Shown in pieces: positions 24,911 through 38,622 of a stretch of 64,000 nt of DNA. Where the stretch lies: NCBI GenBank assembly GCA_022829145.1, contig CM040752.1, positions 33,264,586 to 33,328,585 on the forward strand, written 5' to 3'. The notes beneath the pieces were generated by a model. It ran no database searches. It saw only the letters and a program-made list of their open reading frames with translations, and had not been told where the DNA came from. The translations under genes were made by a program, and so were the position numbers. Numbering within the stretch: position 1 is the stretch's first letter; each line of letters opens with the position of its first letter. The DNA comes from Albula goreensis. Its lineage: Eukaryota; Chordata; Actinopteri; Albuliformes; Albulidae.

Positions 24911-27900
24911 CCCACCTACCCATTTGGGTCGCTGGGCAGATCGCGTACCAATCCCAGCTATACATTACTCGAGTCATTACATTATTCGCTACAGTGGACA
25001 CACCCAACCTCAGGCGGCCACACTGCAAGAGGGGAGAGATTACCCATAATCCTATAATTAGTGATGGCGTATAATCGGAACCAGAAAAGAGATTATGGAG
25101 ATCTAGCAAGCTCTCCGACGCTCGTGAGTGGGCTAGCTGTTTATACCGGCGGGTGATTTCATGTCTGCGGCAAGATGGAGTAACCGCCCCTGCATGTAAC
25201 CCGCCTGTTAAAAGGGCGCCCGCGATTGGAATTCAACCCGACGAGTATGACGGCGATGTCGCTCCTGACAGCTCGTCAGTAGGGCTTTTGATCAGAGCTC
25301 TCAGATCCCATAGTTTGACTGCAGAGCGGTGACACATCACGGAGGAGAACATGCGTCCCGACTGAGAGAGGTCTGTCACATGGCCTATGACAAACTCTGC
25401 ATGAGGGCAAGCACTGCGTGCATGGGTTTAATGGAAAAATACGTCTGATTATGAGTCTGGAATCATGTGAGTCAGTGCTGGTGCTGAAGTTGCATGCTGT
25501 CTGTACAAGCAAATAAATCTGTGCTTCTGTCATCATGAGGGCATGCTTGCATAAATCACGGTGAAATCTGTAGAGCAGTTATGTGTTCACAACCGCAAGA
25601 CTGAGATAGGAATACATCCTTTTGTTCTGATCTATGCAACGACAAAAACACTTTTCAATCATCATATATTTATAACATGAGTTATGAGAGGGGTCAGTGT
25701 GACGACTGTCTAATTTATAGCTGCAATCTCATTTTTTTCATGCTTGAGAAATACGAATTTGAACCTCAACAGCGTGCATGAATCTTGGTGTGAAAGGGTT
25801 ATTCTATCACAACAGAACTGATGTTTTATAGTTTTATGAGTATGAAACCTTGAAAGTCCTTATCTGCACACATCCAAATTTTTATCCGCTGAATGTCTGA
25901 ATCTGCGGAATGCTTTTCATAATTTTGCTCAAAATCTCTGGCCAGCATCCTTCTTTTCTGGGCGATGATAGCCTCTGGATGCTCACTGTTTCCATGACTT
26001 CTTTCATACTCTTTGAGAAGGATGTAAAATGAAGCACTGTGTTTGTATCACTGCTCCTAGGTCAGTGGATTATTTTTTTTTCAGATCACATGATTCACAC
26101 TTTTTGGGATTCTTCCTTTTTTTTCAGATCACGTGGACCACAGTTTTTGGGGAAACTGATCCATTACACGATGGCCCCTGGAGGCCGAAGTCCCAAAGTG
26201 TTCCTTTAAGAGATTAAGAGGATGATAATTCCGACCCGCTGTATCAAGAAGGACTCAAAATGGGGCCCTGCCTCTGATCTCTGTGAGAGTCAGTTTGAGC
26301 AGTGGATGTGTGGAAGATGGGTCAGGCACCGATACTCTCTCAATCACAGTACCACTCTGGACCTCTTCCGCCTGCAGGGTAATTGAGGTAAAATGAGCGA
26401 GACCATAATGGACTACCGTAAGTAGAGTCAGGCAATGGCAAAGATAATGGACAGAGACACAGAGAGAGAGAGACAGAGGGAGAGAAAGAGAGAGCCAAAG
26501 AAAGTGGGTGATGGATAATTGTCTGTTGGAGACAGTCGGGGAGTCTTTTTTTAAAGAGGGGGAGGGCCGGAGCTTTCCCATCGTGCCCAGATATCTGGAA
26601 GTGAGGGGAAGAGACAGGTCACCCTGGAAGGACAAGCTTACTGTACTGTATGTAGAACAGCGGTTCATTTAGAGGCAGCTAGCCGAAGGAGACTCGTGTG
26701 ACGCTTTGAATGGTGGATAGTCAATCCTGCGGGCATCCCATTATATAGCACAGTGCGGGGCCTTTTGACTTTATGGATATTACCCTCAAATACAATATTA
26801 GGGTATTAGTGCATTGCCCTGCAGGTCGGACTATGAGTTTCTGGGGGTGATTCTAGATTTTTCCCTGTGTAAGTAGAGGCCCGTTCGACTGATGTCCCTG
26901 TCGTGCCGGGAACGGAGAACATGGAGCTCGCATCTGCTGGTAGGAAGTTCAGCTCTCTGCATTTCAAATGAGCTGTCATATGGAGAGCCATATGCTCCAA
27001 ACGATCAGGCACAGCCGATTCGATTAACACCAGCTGAATAAATCTTGTAGGGTGGTGCGGCAGGTTAAAATCAAAACAGAAAACAAATTTCTATCATTGA
27101 ACCCCCCTTGTGTTTTTGTCTCGGCGGAGATAAAAGCAAACAGAGATAGCGAAATCGAAATTAAACAGAAGTGTTATAAGCATTACGGCGTTCTATGAAG
27201 TGTTTGCTGGAGGTGTCGGGTCCAGCTTCACCACCTGCTCCAATGACATCATGCCCTCCAGTAGCATTGTTTCATTCACTGACTCAGAAAATGATCTACT
27301 TCCTGGCCACTCGTTATTTGCCTGCTCCCTCTCTATCACTTTGCCCCAGGGGGTGGAGTGAGGCATGCTGACGACCTTCGGCAGTCAGGAAAACAGGAAG
27401 AGGAGCACACGACCAGCACATCTGGAGTATTCGTAACTGCGCCCCCCGCCCCCTACTCAGACCCAAACCCCTAAGCATTGGGGTCCCAAGCGGCATGAAA
27501 AGCAACGCCTTTCCGCACACCGTCGAGGGAAATGAAAAAAAAAGGCGAGGAATGCTGACCTCAAAAGGCCCACTAGCTCTGAATCAGTTCCTCCCTGCCG
27601 ATCGAGCATCTGTCTATTTACCGTAACGATAACAAAAACAGCTATTTGGGGTTCAGCGCAAGTTCCTCGGTGCCTGAGCAGTTCGATCTGCGCTCTTCTC
27701 TGTCCAGTTATCCACCCACTCATTCTTATCATGTTTAAGCTGCTATAGCCAACAGATTTCCCAAAGACCTTATACTGCTGAGCTCAGAGCCCTTGTTAAG
27801 GTATTTACCCACCTATTTACAGTTACACAACCTGTTGACATATAGCACATATCAGAAATATATGAATAATAAAAATTCCCGGGGATAATTGTGATGTGTA

Positions 27901-30350
27901 GTTCATTTCTCTCAAAATGTATGGTTCTGTAATTATTTCTGCTGTCTCATATCCGAAGCAGACATGTTTATGTGCTCCTCCATAAAGAGTAACAAAAAAA
28001 AATAACTTTAAAACTTGTTAAAACACTGCATTTACTACAGCTGTATGAAATCTGAAAACACAATTAGCAGTATGGTATGACAAATAAAATGTAAACCATT
28101 TAAATTAAAATTTTACCATACAGCTTAAACCATCAGACTTCTACATGGTCCCAATGGAGCCGATGTCATTCCCCCATGCTAAACAAAAACATGCAATGCG
28201 ATGTTTCTTACACATTAGGGACAAAAAAACAGTCCAATTTTGAGGTGTCCGCGTTCATTTGCAAAAACCGTTCGATTGCCAAAGCGGTCCATAAGAGCTG
28301 AGGAAATTGCATTTTGGGGCTTGGCAGCAAACTCTTCCCATGACGGCCCAGATTTGCTCTCCATGGCTTGGGGAGAGAACGATGCCTCATAAGGGAGGGA
28401 AGAAAAAGAAGGAGAGAGGGAGAGAATTTAATGCATGAGCAGGTCCATCCCAACGATTAGACCCACGGGCCTAAGCAGAATACACGACCCGTGAGTGAGT
28501 GTGGACCGCCGTCAGGACCCTGTCCTACCGTGGCCCGAGAGGACAGGGTTGGGGGGGGAGGGGTGTTGGAGGGATGACCTAAAAAAGACAAGGAGGCGGA
28601 CTGTGAAAATAGTGATGGAAGGGCTCTTTGCTTTGCTGTCTGATCGCGGGTCTGAACCAGAAGTGAATTCAGGTCAGCGCTAGTCGCACTTTCCCAGTAA
28701 GCACTACCCAATGGACCCTGAGATATATTCAAGTAAAATAGACCAAATCGAAAAAAAAAAAAAATATTGCAGCGTTTTACAATACCGGGAAACGCAAATA
28801 AATAGATGTGGCTTTTAAGAGACAACAATATGTTTAAAAAACATTGCTTTGAAATATATTCAACACTACAGCGTACAGAGAAGTCCAATGTTTTTATGTT
28901 TACATATATATTTCCGTGAGGGCTGGGGTGGTTGTCTGGACGAGTGGAGTGTTTTAGGGCATCGCCACAGCTGTGTCCGTGACAAACCACTGGACTCCCG
29001 CCAAGGCTGTGCGATCCGGCCCGTTTACACGCCTAATGCCCACGAAGCCAGCGCTACAGCAATAAAATACTGCCCCCAACCCGCTGAGTGGGGAGCACAG
29101 TTCCCAGCCTGCGTGCCACTGGGTGCGATGTCTTTGTTGTGGCTGTCCGAAGTGTGTGTGAAATTCTGGGGGAAGCAACACTCTGGAACAACAAAACCCA
29201 TCTGGCTCTGACCATCAGGCCTGACTCCACCCTCACTGTGGGACTTTCCCAAAAAAAAAAAAAAGAAACAACCAACCGCCGCTGGCTCACTTTCTCCTAG
29301 GACGCTTAACAGGGGAAAGCCTAATGGGACGAGCGAGACGAGCAGGGAACGGCAGCCACAGGACAAGTCGAGGGTTTTGCTTTCCAGCGCCGGTTCTCGT
29401 CTTCCAAAATAAACCTGGCGGGATATTGCGATGATTTATCGGCGATCCACTCAAGAGTCCTTTGGCTTGGACGGTCAGGGGTTTGCACACATGCGTTAAG
29501 TGGGGCGCGATAACGCGGCCGTGAAAACAAGCCCTGAAAATGACCCGTGACTCCACATAAGCAAACACAGGGGGACATTCACAAGGCATGAAATGATCTT
29601 CCTGAGGATACACCCTCCTTCCATCTACGATCTAATTTACCCCGACTTGGAAGGGCTTCCTGAGTCCCTCAATTCCCTGCCAAACGGCAGAGTTCTGCAG
29701 GTTCTGATTTCCAAGGGAAACATGTCCCTCCAGCAAAGGGGAGACTCATCCAAGCTGGAATCAGAGAGAGCTCACGGGTTACCGCTATGGGGCAAGCCGC
29801 GGGGGTAACTCCGCCCATTCCCTGAGCTGGAGGCCACACCCTCAAGGGGGGGTGGGTGGAGGTGGGAGGGGTGGGTTATTGATATCTTCATCGGCAATGC
29901 TCCTCACAGAACATACTCTCCCAATTACTGTCTGAACTGTGTGGAGATTGTATTCGCTTTACTTGACAAACACAACATTCTTTGGGTATGGAAATGATTA
30001 GCCCGTTAGCAATGCTACATGTATGGTTACACTAAAAAGCCATTGCAGAGTCGCTGACAGGCATTACTCTGGATCTCAGGCCGAAATCTGACTGTGATGA
30101 TTCAGTTATGGTTACAGTTGTCATATCGTGTTACCACAACAGAATCGTGTAGCTCACATGATGTCAATCGACCCATCAAAGTGGATTTGGGACTGTGCCT
30201 TCGTACAAATAAGCTGTCACAAAGTGCTGAGCGAAGCATGTTTTCCATAGGGATTTTGGAAAGCCAACTTCATCAAACAGGAGAAAACTGCAAGCGACTT
30301 GAAACGACTTGCTGGTTCCATATGATTTAACGTAGGCTGTATGAGTTTGT

Positions 30351-30620
30351 CCTTGACGTCAAGGTTGAGAATGATCTGGAATGACCATGCCCTAAAGTAA
30401 GGGTCATTAGGAAAAATAATGAGGCTACAAAGAACATTAACAGCATTATTTATTCTACCTTGTTCCTTTGGAGCCTTCTGTGAGAGCAGAACAGCAACTC
30501 TGGATGAGTCTGCGATCAATTAAAACATTAAGGGGGGTGGCTCTCAAGAGACCAGTTAAATGGTGCCATATTGCTTGGTCAGTGTTTTTGTTTTTAGACC
30601 CCCTCGCCCATGTGACGTCA
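30351..30620. promoter_or_regulatory. two CRE-like palindromes
   Basis: A perfect 14-base palindrome with core TTGACGTCAA lies at 30351-30364, and a full cAMP-response-element octamer TGACGTCA at 30613-30620. Two CpG-containing CRE-like sites 260 bases apart in an AT-rich intron are unusual, but there is no other support for function. Confidence 0.25.
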
Positions 30621-32835
30621 CTCTGGACCTCCACCAGCTCTCCCTGTTGACAAGAAGGCCCCAAAACTCCAACAGGGATCTACTAACTCAGACCACGGTG
30701 AACGCCCAGAGATGACATGCTGAAACCACTCCACACAACAAGATATGGACCCCTATGGCCCTAAGCCAAAGAGGCTTCCAGGCCACAGCCACGATAACCA
30801 ATCAGACTCTCACATTGCTCCTCCAGCAGATGATGTCACATTCTGTTTTGGATGTTCATTCTCCAGTAACATAATTCCAAAGGTTAAGACCGGAAGACTC
30901 CGGTGCTCCTACCAGTGCACTAGAAAGTCTCCATTTGATACTAAGAAAACACACGACGACATTGATTTAGGAACTGGATCCTTACACAAGGACGCAAGTG
31001 AGATAATGAAAGATTCTGCACCTGTCAAGCCATTTCCTTGTAAAAAAAAAAAAAAAAACGATTGTTATCAAGGAAAGGAAACCATTGGGATTTATGTTAA
31101 ACTTTGATGCTAATGCGCTAAGAGTCCCAGAATGCAAACCTGGCAGCCTGTCACAGTTGTTGTTGTCTAATAAAACAGGTAATCAAAACCACAGTCAGGG
31201 GAGGAAGAATTCTGAGCATAAATGCGTCTGAGGCAACAAAGACTCTGACTCATTTCTACAAAATCCTTTCAACAAGATATCCCTTTTTTCCACAGAGCTG
31301 AAGTGGTGCTCATTTAGATAGCTCGAGTACATCTATCATGTTTAAAGAGTTGCGTTTTTATTTTTTTATTTTTACAACAGTCTTCTTTAGAAGTCACCTC
31401 TGTCATCGTTCGCGGCTCTGATATTCATTGTTGTTCCGAGACAAACCAAACCAGAGCTCTATGGGAGAGTGAGTCCAGCGACTGGTGATGAGGTCGACAG
31501 GAACGAGGCCAGACCGCCACAGCTGCCCATCCCGACCCCCCACCCCCCAAAAAAAACACCTGGCACATCTGCTGTGCCCTGAACAAGGCCGCGTTCACAC
31601 CCCGCTAACTCTCATGCACCACTGACACATGAGAATACACACAACGGACACAAGCCCAACAGACAGCCACAGACCCCCTCCTCGCACCCTGTGTGACCCC
31701 TGGCATGGTGCCAGGCCAAGGTTCAATCAGCGCCTGCCCTGAACCATGAACTTTTGTGGGATTTAAACCAATATACATGCTGAAGTTCTATGGCCGATAT
31801 TCAATCAACATTCATCATTATCTTTGATTTGATAACTAAAAGCAGTTGTTCTTTATTTCTTACAGCCACACTCTGGCAGGTGTGGACTGGAAAGATTTTC
31901 TCTGTACTAAGTTGATACAACTTTGGAATAAAATATATTTATTCACAACTATTGCACATAAACATACTGACCAGGAGCTGACTGTCACATATCAATGGGT
32001 TAATAAAAACTATCCAATCCCACTCAGACCACAAGTTCCCTATAACCAATGGCATCGCACTCTGCATCATCTTAAAGCATAGCTCCACCAATAGAAAAAC
32101 AGCTTGCATGGACAGAACATTTCACCAAAGAGAACTCCAGACTAATGCACTCCAACAGTAACGCATACAGCAGACCTCACTTAAGTATTAGCTGAGGTGA
32201 GCGTTTAAAAACAGGCTGAGAGGCACGTTTGATCCTCTGGATCTCTACAAACTTGGAATTAAAGCTGGGATTGCTTCCTAACCTTAAGAGCAAAAATAAT
32301 CAGGGGGAAAATTGCTTACTTTTTCCCCACAGACTCAAATCTATCAACACGTGATTTTTTTTTTTTTGGAAGCCCCAAAACATGCTTAAAACTTTATCCA
32401 CCAATAAGCAAAGGATCTTAAGCAAGTGGTGCTTAAATGTTCCTGTGGATAGACCCAAAGCCTCGGAGGATGACCACCAAAAGACCATCTGTCTCTTCTC
32501 TCGCTCCTAATTTCATAGCTTTTTTCCGCCCTCTTTAAAGTCGATGGGTCCACAAGAATCCAGCCTGTACTCAGTGCCCAGGCCCACTCTGAGGTACTTG
32601 AGATTAGAACAGCAGATGCTCCAGCTGCTTAAAGTTGTTTAAAGTTTCTAATGCTCTCGTAGTGATGAAAGATGACCGCGTCTGGGCATGTGTAACAGAC
32701 CATTTCCATGGCTCTGGGCCCCTCACTGCTCTTTCCTAATGTAACTCAAACACCCACACGCAGGTGAGAGGATGCTCTTTTATCAGTGTTGACTGCAAAT
32801 ATCGAGGCAAGATGCAAACTATAAGGAGGACAAGG

Positions 32836-32884
32836 GAAACAAACAAACAAACAAACAAACAAACAAACAAACAAACAAACAAAC
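32836..32884. repeat. AAAC microsatellite, 12 units
   Basis: A pure CAAA tetranucleotide run. Confidence 0.95.
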
Positions 32885-32949
32885 ATTTAACCAGTATGTC
32901 TGTGGGGAACAGAGGAGCAATTAGGCTGTAGTGTGCTTGACAGGACACT

Positions 32950-33114
32950 CACGTCCACATACAATCGCTCAAACACACATATACACTTGCGCAAACACAC
33001 ACACAAACACACGTGCTCACACACAAATGTATTCTCTCACAGACACGCAAAAACACAAGCAAGCACACACAAACACACAACACACATGTGCACAATCACT
33101 CATACACCCTTCCC

Positions 33115-33147
<33 letters not shown>
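32950..33147. repeat. CA-rich tract with a pure CA core
   Basis: Imperfect CA with CAAA, CATA and CTCA interruptions, ending in about 15 pure CA units (33118-33147). Confidence 0.9.
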
Positions 33148-33150
<3 letters not shown>

Positions 33151-34405
33151 ATAATGACCTCTGGTGCACTGCTAATGGGGCAGTGGCTCATTATGGAATG
33201 CACTGGGCATGCTCAGGATAGAAACCTCTAATCAGCAGCAAATATAGGTCAGGGGACAGGGAGACAAACAGCATCCCTCCTCTTCCTCATACAGCATCTC
33301 TGCACAGGAAAACATCACTGCATCCGTGCCCTTATAACCATCGGAACCGGGGACCGCATCCTGTTACAACAGAATATGCTTTCACAACGAAACCGCACCC
33401 CCACACCACCCTACGCCTCCCCCAAAGTACAGCACAGAAATCCATCAGGTCTCCCATCAAGCATCTTATAAGCAGCAGAGCCCTCCCACTCTCTAGCTGC
33501 GTTAATTTAGGGATACAGTAGCGCTCTCAGCTGCATTAAAAAGGCCCTCTTCGGCCCCATTAGCTTCGGCATTAGAATCCCAAGTGCTTTGAGCCTCGCG
33601 CTAAGCATCAGGGCCCACAGAGCCCTGTTTGAACGCCCTGACCCCGCACCACGTGACCGTCTCTCACAGGCATATCTCCTGACAGCTGGGAACCCGAAAT
33701 ATGAGGGTTTTGCAGGGCTGGAATGCTGGGCAGCACAATGGTGCTTGTGTGTGTGGGGAGGGGGAAGCATAACAGATAACTCTGTTGCAGAGCGCCCATG
33801 TGGTCCCAGGATGAGAGCTCTGTACTGTACTGCTGCGCCTCGACTGTGGGCAGCCGCCTCGTCACAAGACAACTCAAGAACAGAGCCTGCTATAATACAA
33901 GGCGGATTGCCCCCCTCACTGGGGAATTCATTCACACAGCTGGCTCAGCCAATGAGCTCCCACGGTGGGGGTTCCGGAATATGCACAAACACCCAATCAG
34001 GTGAAAGCCCTTCTTTGACCACATAGGTGAGAGGCAGCAGCTGTGGTATGCCAGCTTTGTGAATTAATGCACTTTCACGTCTGATAATGAAGTCTATTGT
34101 GTGAAGGTGGCTTGACAGCACATTCATAAATTCATACCACTCTGACTAAATCCAAGTGCTGGTGAGTAAACCACCCTTATAATAATTTGCAGTGTAGTAT
34201 AATTGTTAGGAGGCTGGTATATAAAAATAAATACCTGTATAAAAGGGTAGTGTATTTTGTTCTAAGACATTCTGTGAAATGACTAAGATATAGATGTCTG
34301 AGGGTAACTCCCAGACACAGTTTATGACCCGTGTCATTGTCCAATGAAGGTTCTAAGAATTCCAGGTCAAAGGTCATGGCTGAATGTCTCCTGGTTGATT
34401 TACAT

Positions 34406-34741
34406 GTGACACACCTCGTGTCTGTCCGTACCTACCCTTCCCCTTCCCCCTTTCCCCCCTAAACCTTCCCTAATTCCCCAGTTCCCTCCCAGGAACCTGT
34501 CCTGCTCTCCACAGCTGTGTCGCCCCCTTGACATTCATAAATCACAACATTGATTTTCCTGTCTTTTGGACCACGGGACCCCCACCTCTTAGTCAACAAA
34601 TATAAGGAGATGGGAACCCAAAAGGGGGCTTTGAAGCCTTCATTTTGGAGAGCTGTGTGCTAATAAAGATTAAACTCCATGGCCTCAGCTGATCTCTGAC
34701 CAGCTTTTCTCTTTTCTACTCATACTGGAGAGGGCTAAAAT
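34406..34741 (+). mobile_element. LTR-like sequence (possible solo LTR)
   Basis: The stretch contains a TATA-like box (AATATAAGGAG near 34600) and, 60 bases later, a polyadenylation signal in GCTAATAAAGATTAAACTCC followed by a short pyrimidine-rich end. The 5' part is C/T-rich. This is the arrangement of a retrotransposon LTR, but no target duplication or clear TG...CA ends could be fixed. There are no coding sequences beside it. Confidence 0.35.
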
Positions 34742-34767
34742 TTGGACGGGGAAGACATGATCTTACG

Positions 34768-34895
34768 CACAAAGACATCCCCACTTTACCCACAAAGACA
34801 TCCCCACTTTACGCACAAAGACATCCCCACTTTACGCACAAAGACATCCCCACTTTACGCACAAAGACATCCCCACTTTACGCACAAAGACCCTG
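34768..34895. repeat. 23-bp minisatellite, five and a half copies
   Basis: The unit CACAAAGACATCCCCACTTTACG repeats at 34768, 34791, 34814, 34837 and 34860, with a partial copy at 34883. The copies are almost identical. Confidence 0.97.
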
Positions 34896-34984
34896 GCTAT
34901 ACAATCATTGGTCTTCACCAAATAATTAACCCCCAGATACCAAGTATAGGCTGTCACTTTCAGTGCTTGCATTTCATGGTAAGA

Positions 34985-35100
34985 ACGCTGATCTAGGATC
35001 AGTTTAGCCCTTTAGCTCATCATGGACAAAGGTCAGGATATGGAAAAGAGAAACTCATCCTAGAAGTGCTAGTTTGAGATACATTATGAAATGCAAGCCC
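34985..35100. mobile_element. palindromic GATC element, copy 5
   Basis: It starts CGCTGATCTAGGATCAGTTT, continues TTTAGCTCATCATGG and GGTCAGGATATGG, then CATCCTAGAAGTGCTAGTTTGAGA. This matches the unit structure of the 24-kb array. Confidence 0.7.
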
Positions 35101-35897
35101 TGGTTATATAACCTTTGGACTTTACAAATCATTTTAATTCCATTTGGCCTCTCTGTGGCGCCCCAAAGCATCCACCTGCTATACCCCTTGGCAGAAGTAG
35201 CAGGGCTCAGACCCCCTGCCAGCATCCACCCAGAAACCCAAAACCGCTAACGGTAGCACTCTGTGCTGCAACCTTCAAGCAGAAAAGCTCAAGTGCATTT
35301 CCAGATTATTCCATTTTTCCAACAGTGCTCTCGAACGCTTCGCCCCCCAAGTAAATGCAGTTCTGACGCTGCCAAGCTATTTCCAGCACTGGACCAACAA
35401 CAACAAAGACACACAAACTGCATGCATCTAAGGCGAAACATGTCTCCCGTGTGATTTTTACGAGCTGAGAAAGCAAGATCTGGCAATGACTAGAGAGCGC
35501 AGACTATACGGTGCTTAGGCAAGTCTCCCAGGGCAAAACAAAGCAACAAAAAAAACCCCATACTCACCACAGTGCAGTTATGGCCTTGAGATTGGTCCCC
35601 AGTGTCCTTGCATAAAACCGCCACTAGCAGCAGCGCTGGACTGCCTGAACCACACCAATGCAAGCAAACACACTGTAATTGGCAAGTAAGGGCTAAATAT
35701 ATGTACCCCAAGCCATTATTTTCTGCTGCAATGGCCAAAAAGCATGCTACACAGTATTTAGCAATATATTTGACCGTACCTCTGAACATCAGTCATTTTC
35801 ACTGCGGAGTCGCTTTCTTGCACGACCAAGACAGCCATTTTTCACTTTCGCTAAAATTCATTCGAAAAAAAAAATATACCATAATTCTCCCAGGCTA

Positions 35898-35964
35898 ATT
35901 TGCATCTTGCATAATGAGATTTTTGTAATATGGTTTCCATTAATGAGATCATCCCAATTTGCAT
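35898..35964. promoter_or_regulatory. paired octamer (ATTTGCAT) element
   Basis: Two exact POU-type octamers lie 59 bases apart (35898-35905 and 35957-35964). Between them are two copies of TAATGAGAT (about 35912 and 35941), so the order is octamer, TAATGAGAT, TAATGAGAT, octamer. The surrounding AT-rich, non-repetitive sequence to about 36.1 kb looks like an intronic enhancer. This is motif evidence only. Confidence 0.3.
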
Positions 35965-37710
35965 TGGAATATAGAGAAATTCCTCTGTGGGACAGTGTAG
36001 TTATTCTATGGGCCCTTCCCCTCGCCTATCACTGAGGACACATGTGCAAAATTAAATTGGAACCCAGATTTCATTAGCATTCCGTGCACAAGCTCACTGA
36101 CATTAGCCTGGAATGGGTAATTGCATTACACAGTCGCTGGCTGTCGAACGGTAAACAGGAAAAGGGAATTCACATCTCATTTTTAGACCTCCACTGTCAC
36201 AAGACGGTGGAGACAGTCAGGAGTGAGAACTGCAAACTAGTTTAACAAAAATAGCACGCTGCCTGGTGCCTTTTCAGTGCAAAAAAAAAAAGAGATCCTT
36301 TCTTTCTCCTCTGAACACTTGCTTTTTAACAAGTGTCTATAATAAGGTTTGTTTGTTTTCACAACATCAGTGAGCACTTTTTTTTGTTTTTGGATGAGTG
36401 TCATAAGCACACAATCTCGCATGCGCCCAAAGACACAAAGATCCATTATCATGATAAACACCTGCCTCTGTCGCTAATTATCGCTCCTTGACTCTGTGTA
36501 CAGGGCCTAAACGGCGAGTGCGCGTACGCACAGATAAGCCGGAAAGAGCTGCTCGGGAGAGCAGATGCAATTACGGGGGGTCAGAGAGAGGAAGCAGACA
36601 GCGCACGTTCAGCTGGTCGCGTGCACATTAGCCTTACTAACAGAGCTCTCAGCCTGGCTCTGGTACTCACAGCCTGATGTGTCTCATTTACATGGAAACG
36701 ATCCTTCGACCACGGCATCAGGAAAATAACGGGGTTCATTTGGAGGAAATAGCTTTTCCAAATCCATTTCCTGGACAATTGAATATTATCCCTGCTCACT
36801 GCAATTTGGATACGATGTTGGTTTGAACTGGGGGAGGGCGGGGTTGGAGCTACTCTCTCTTCCAAAATAGGATACGGGATGTTGCAAATAGATTGTTGAG
36901 CTTTGGGTTCATTGATGTCAGAAAACAATACAGTCTAATAACTTAAATGGCAGGAACAGTTGATACTGGCTGTGGATTGCCTTAAGCCACGAATTGAAGC
37001 TGAAGGTCATCCGGCATTTTGAAACAGCATGATGAAAAGCGGTATCATTACACACCGTTCCATGGGCCAGTCTGTGGCAATGTAAAATTTTCACATTTAT
37101 GACATGAAAGAAAGGTTTGGACAACCTTTACCTATTGCCAGCCTTTGTGCGCTCAATGGTACCCAAAGGAGTGGGTGGTACTAACCCCGTCCGATTTGAT
37201 TTGTGGGCCACAGATCAGGAAGTCAAACACGTTCAGGACGTCAAACGAGTTGAAATTTATTTCAAATCACAAACCCTTCACAATGGATTTACCAAAAAAA
37301 AAAAAAAAACAGCACAATTGCCCTGTGTTACTATGGGACCTGTTGGCGTGGAGATAAAAAGCTGCCCTAAAGGTCAGGGGGATGGGGGGGTGGGTCGCAT
37401 TTTGGGACATTAATAGCCTCTGCTTCCTTTGAGCACTGACAGAGGTGCTTTTGTAAGGTCCTCATGCGTATTCTTGGGGAGGAAGCGCATTGTGTTACGG
37501 AGCGAGCGAGGTCCAGGCAGGAAGGATTTTGAGCAGCCAAGGCGTTATGACAGGGTTTCCTGCTCCTTCTGCAGTGGAAACGCGCGGCGCGGCGAGGCGG
37601 GGGTGGGGGGAGGGGGCTGGGGGCGAAGGCTGCAGAGTGGCACTTCTGGGTCAGCGGGAGGGGGCAGCGGGGATGTGGATGGCAAAGACAGACAAAGCGT
37701 CTTCTTTACT

Positions 37711-37850
37711 ACTACTACTATTATGATTATGATTCTGACTATTATTATGATTATTGTTATTACTATTATCTTTATTATTGTGATCATGATGATGACGATG
37801 ATGATTATATTATTATTATTATTTTTATTATTATTATTGATAATGGTAGT
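37711..37850. repeat. ATT/GAT trinucleotide-rich tract
   Basis: A mixed ACT, ATT and GAT low-complexity stretch. Confidence 0.85.
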
Positions 37851-38084
37851 AATGCTACATTGTCCCTTTGTTCTATTGTTATGTTCCCCCTTAATGTTAC
37901 ACACTCTGTCTTGCAAAATCAGAGACAGAAAGAGAAACAGAACAGGATAAGAGGGGAAGAGAGAATGTATGAGAGAGACAGAGAGATGCTGAGAGAAAGG
38001 GAGAGAAAGAAAGAGACAGCTGGAGAAACTGGTGCTGCTTGCCTGTCATGCTGGATGGAGTCTCAGGCCCAGGAGCCCTGGGGA

Positions 38085-38275
38085 TGGGTGCGGGTGCTGG
38101 GTGTGGGGGCTGAGTGCGGGGGCTGAGTGGGGGGGCTGGGTGCGGATGCTGGGCGCTGAGGGTACCAGCGGTAGGTGTGGGTGGTGGCTGTTGGGCATGA
38201 GCCATGGCAGGGGCATGAGTGCCAGCGGGGCGGGTGGGGGAAGGGGGCGGGGGCAGGTGTAGGGTTTGGGGGCAG
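38085..38275. repeat. G-rich degenerate repeat
   Basis: Repeats of GGGTGCTGGG and GGGGGCTGAGTG with many runs of three or more G on the plus strand, so it has G-quadruplex potential. Confidence 0.75.
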
Positions 38276-38431
38276 GCTGCCAGACCTGGGTGAAATGCAC
38301 ACTTCAAACACAATCTCATACTTTCAAACACATATTCATTACTGTCCTCGCCCTCTCACACGCCGACATCGTGCTCTTTCGCTGAAGCAGAGGGAAAAGG
38401 ATGACTCTCTCGGCCAGCGGAGGCGGTCTGC

Positions 38432-38622
38432 AGTAATGCTTTAGGAGCCGAAACTAATTCAGAGGTTACAGGTCTGATATCCAGCTTTGGCACTGCCATT
38501 GTAATTTTGAGCAAGGTACTTATTCTGAATTTCCTCAGTAAATACCCAGCGGAATAAATGGTTGTGTAAAAATTGAGCATTGTAAGTCGCTCAGGATACG
38601 GGTGTCTACTACAAATGCAAAT
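38432..38622 (+). mobile_element. tRNA-derived SINE copy
   Basis: It has a B-box-like GGTCTGATATCC, body words TTGAGCAAGGTACTTATTCTG and CAGCGGAATAAATGG, and the tail GTAAGTCGCTCAGGATACGGG. A fragment of a second copy follows at 38660-38730 (GGGCAAGGTACTTCTCCTGA). Confidence 0.75.

Noticed and set aside
33507..34026. Overlapping open frames of about 140 codons on both strands
   Set aside because: No domain, no splice logic, no codon pattern. GC-rich intron sequence gives such frames by chance.
34768..34895. Evenly spaced repeats that might suggest a CRISPR array
   Set aside because: The 23-bp units are directly contiguous with no spacers, in a vertebrate intron.
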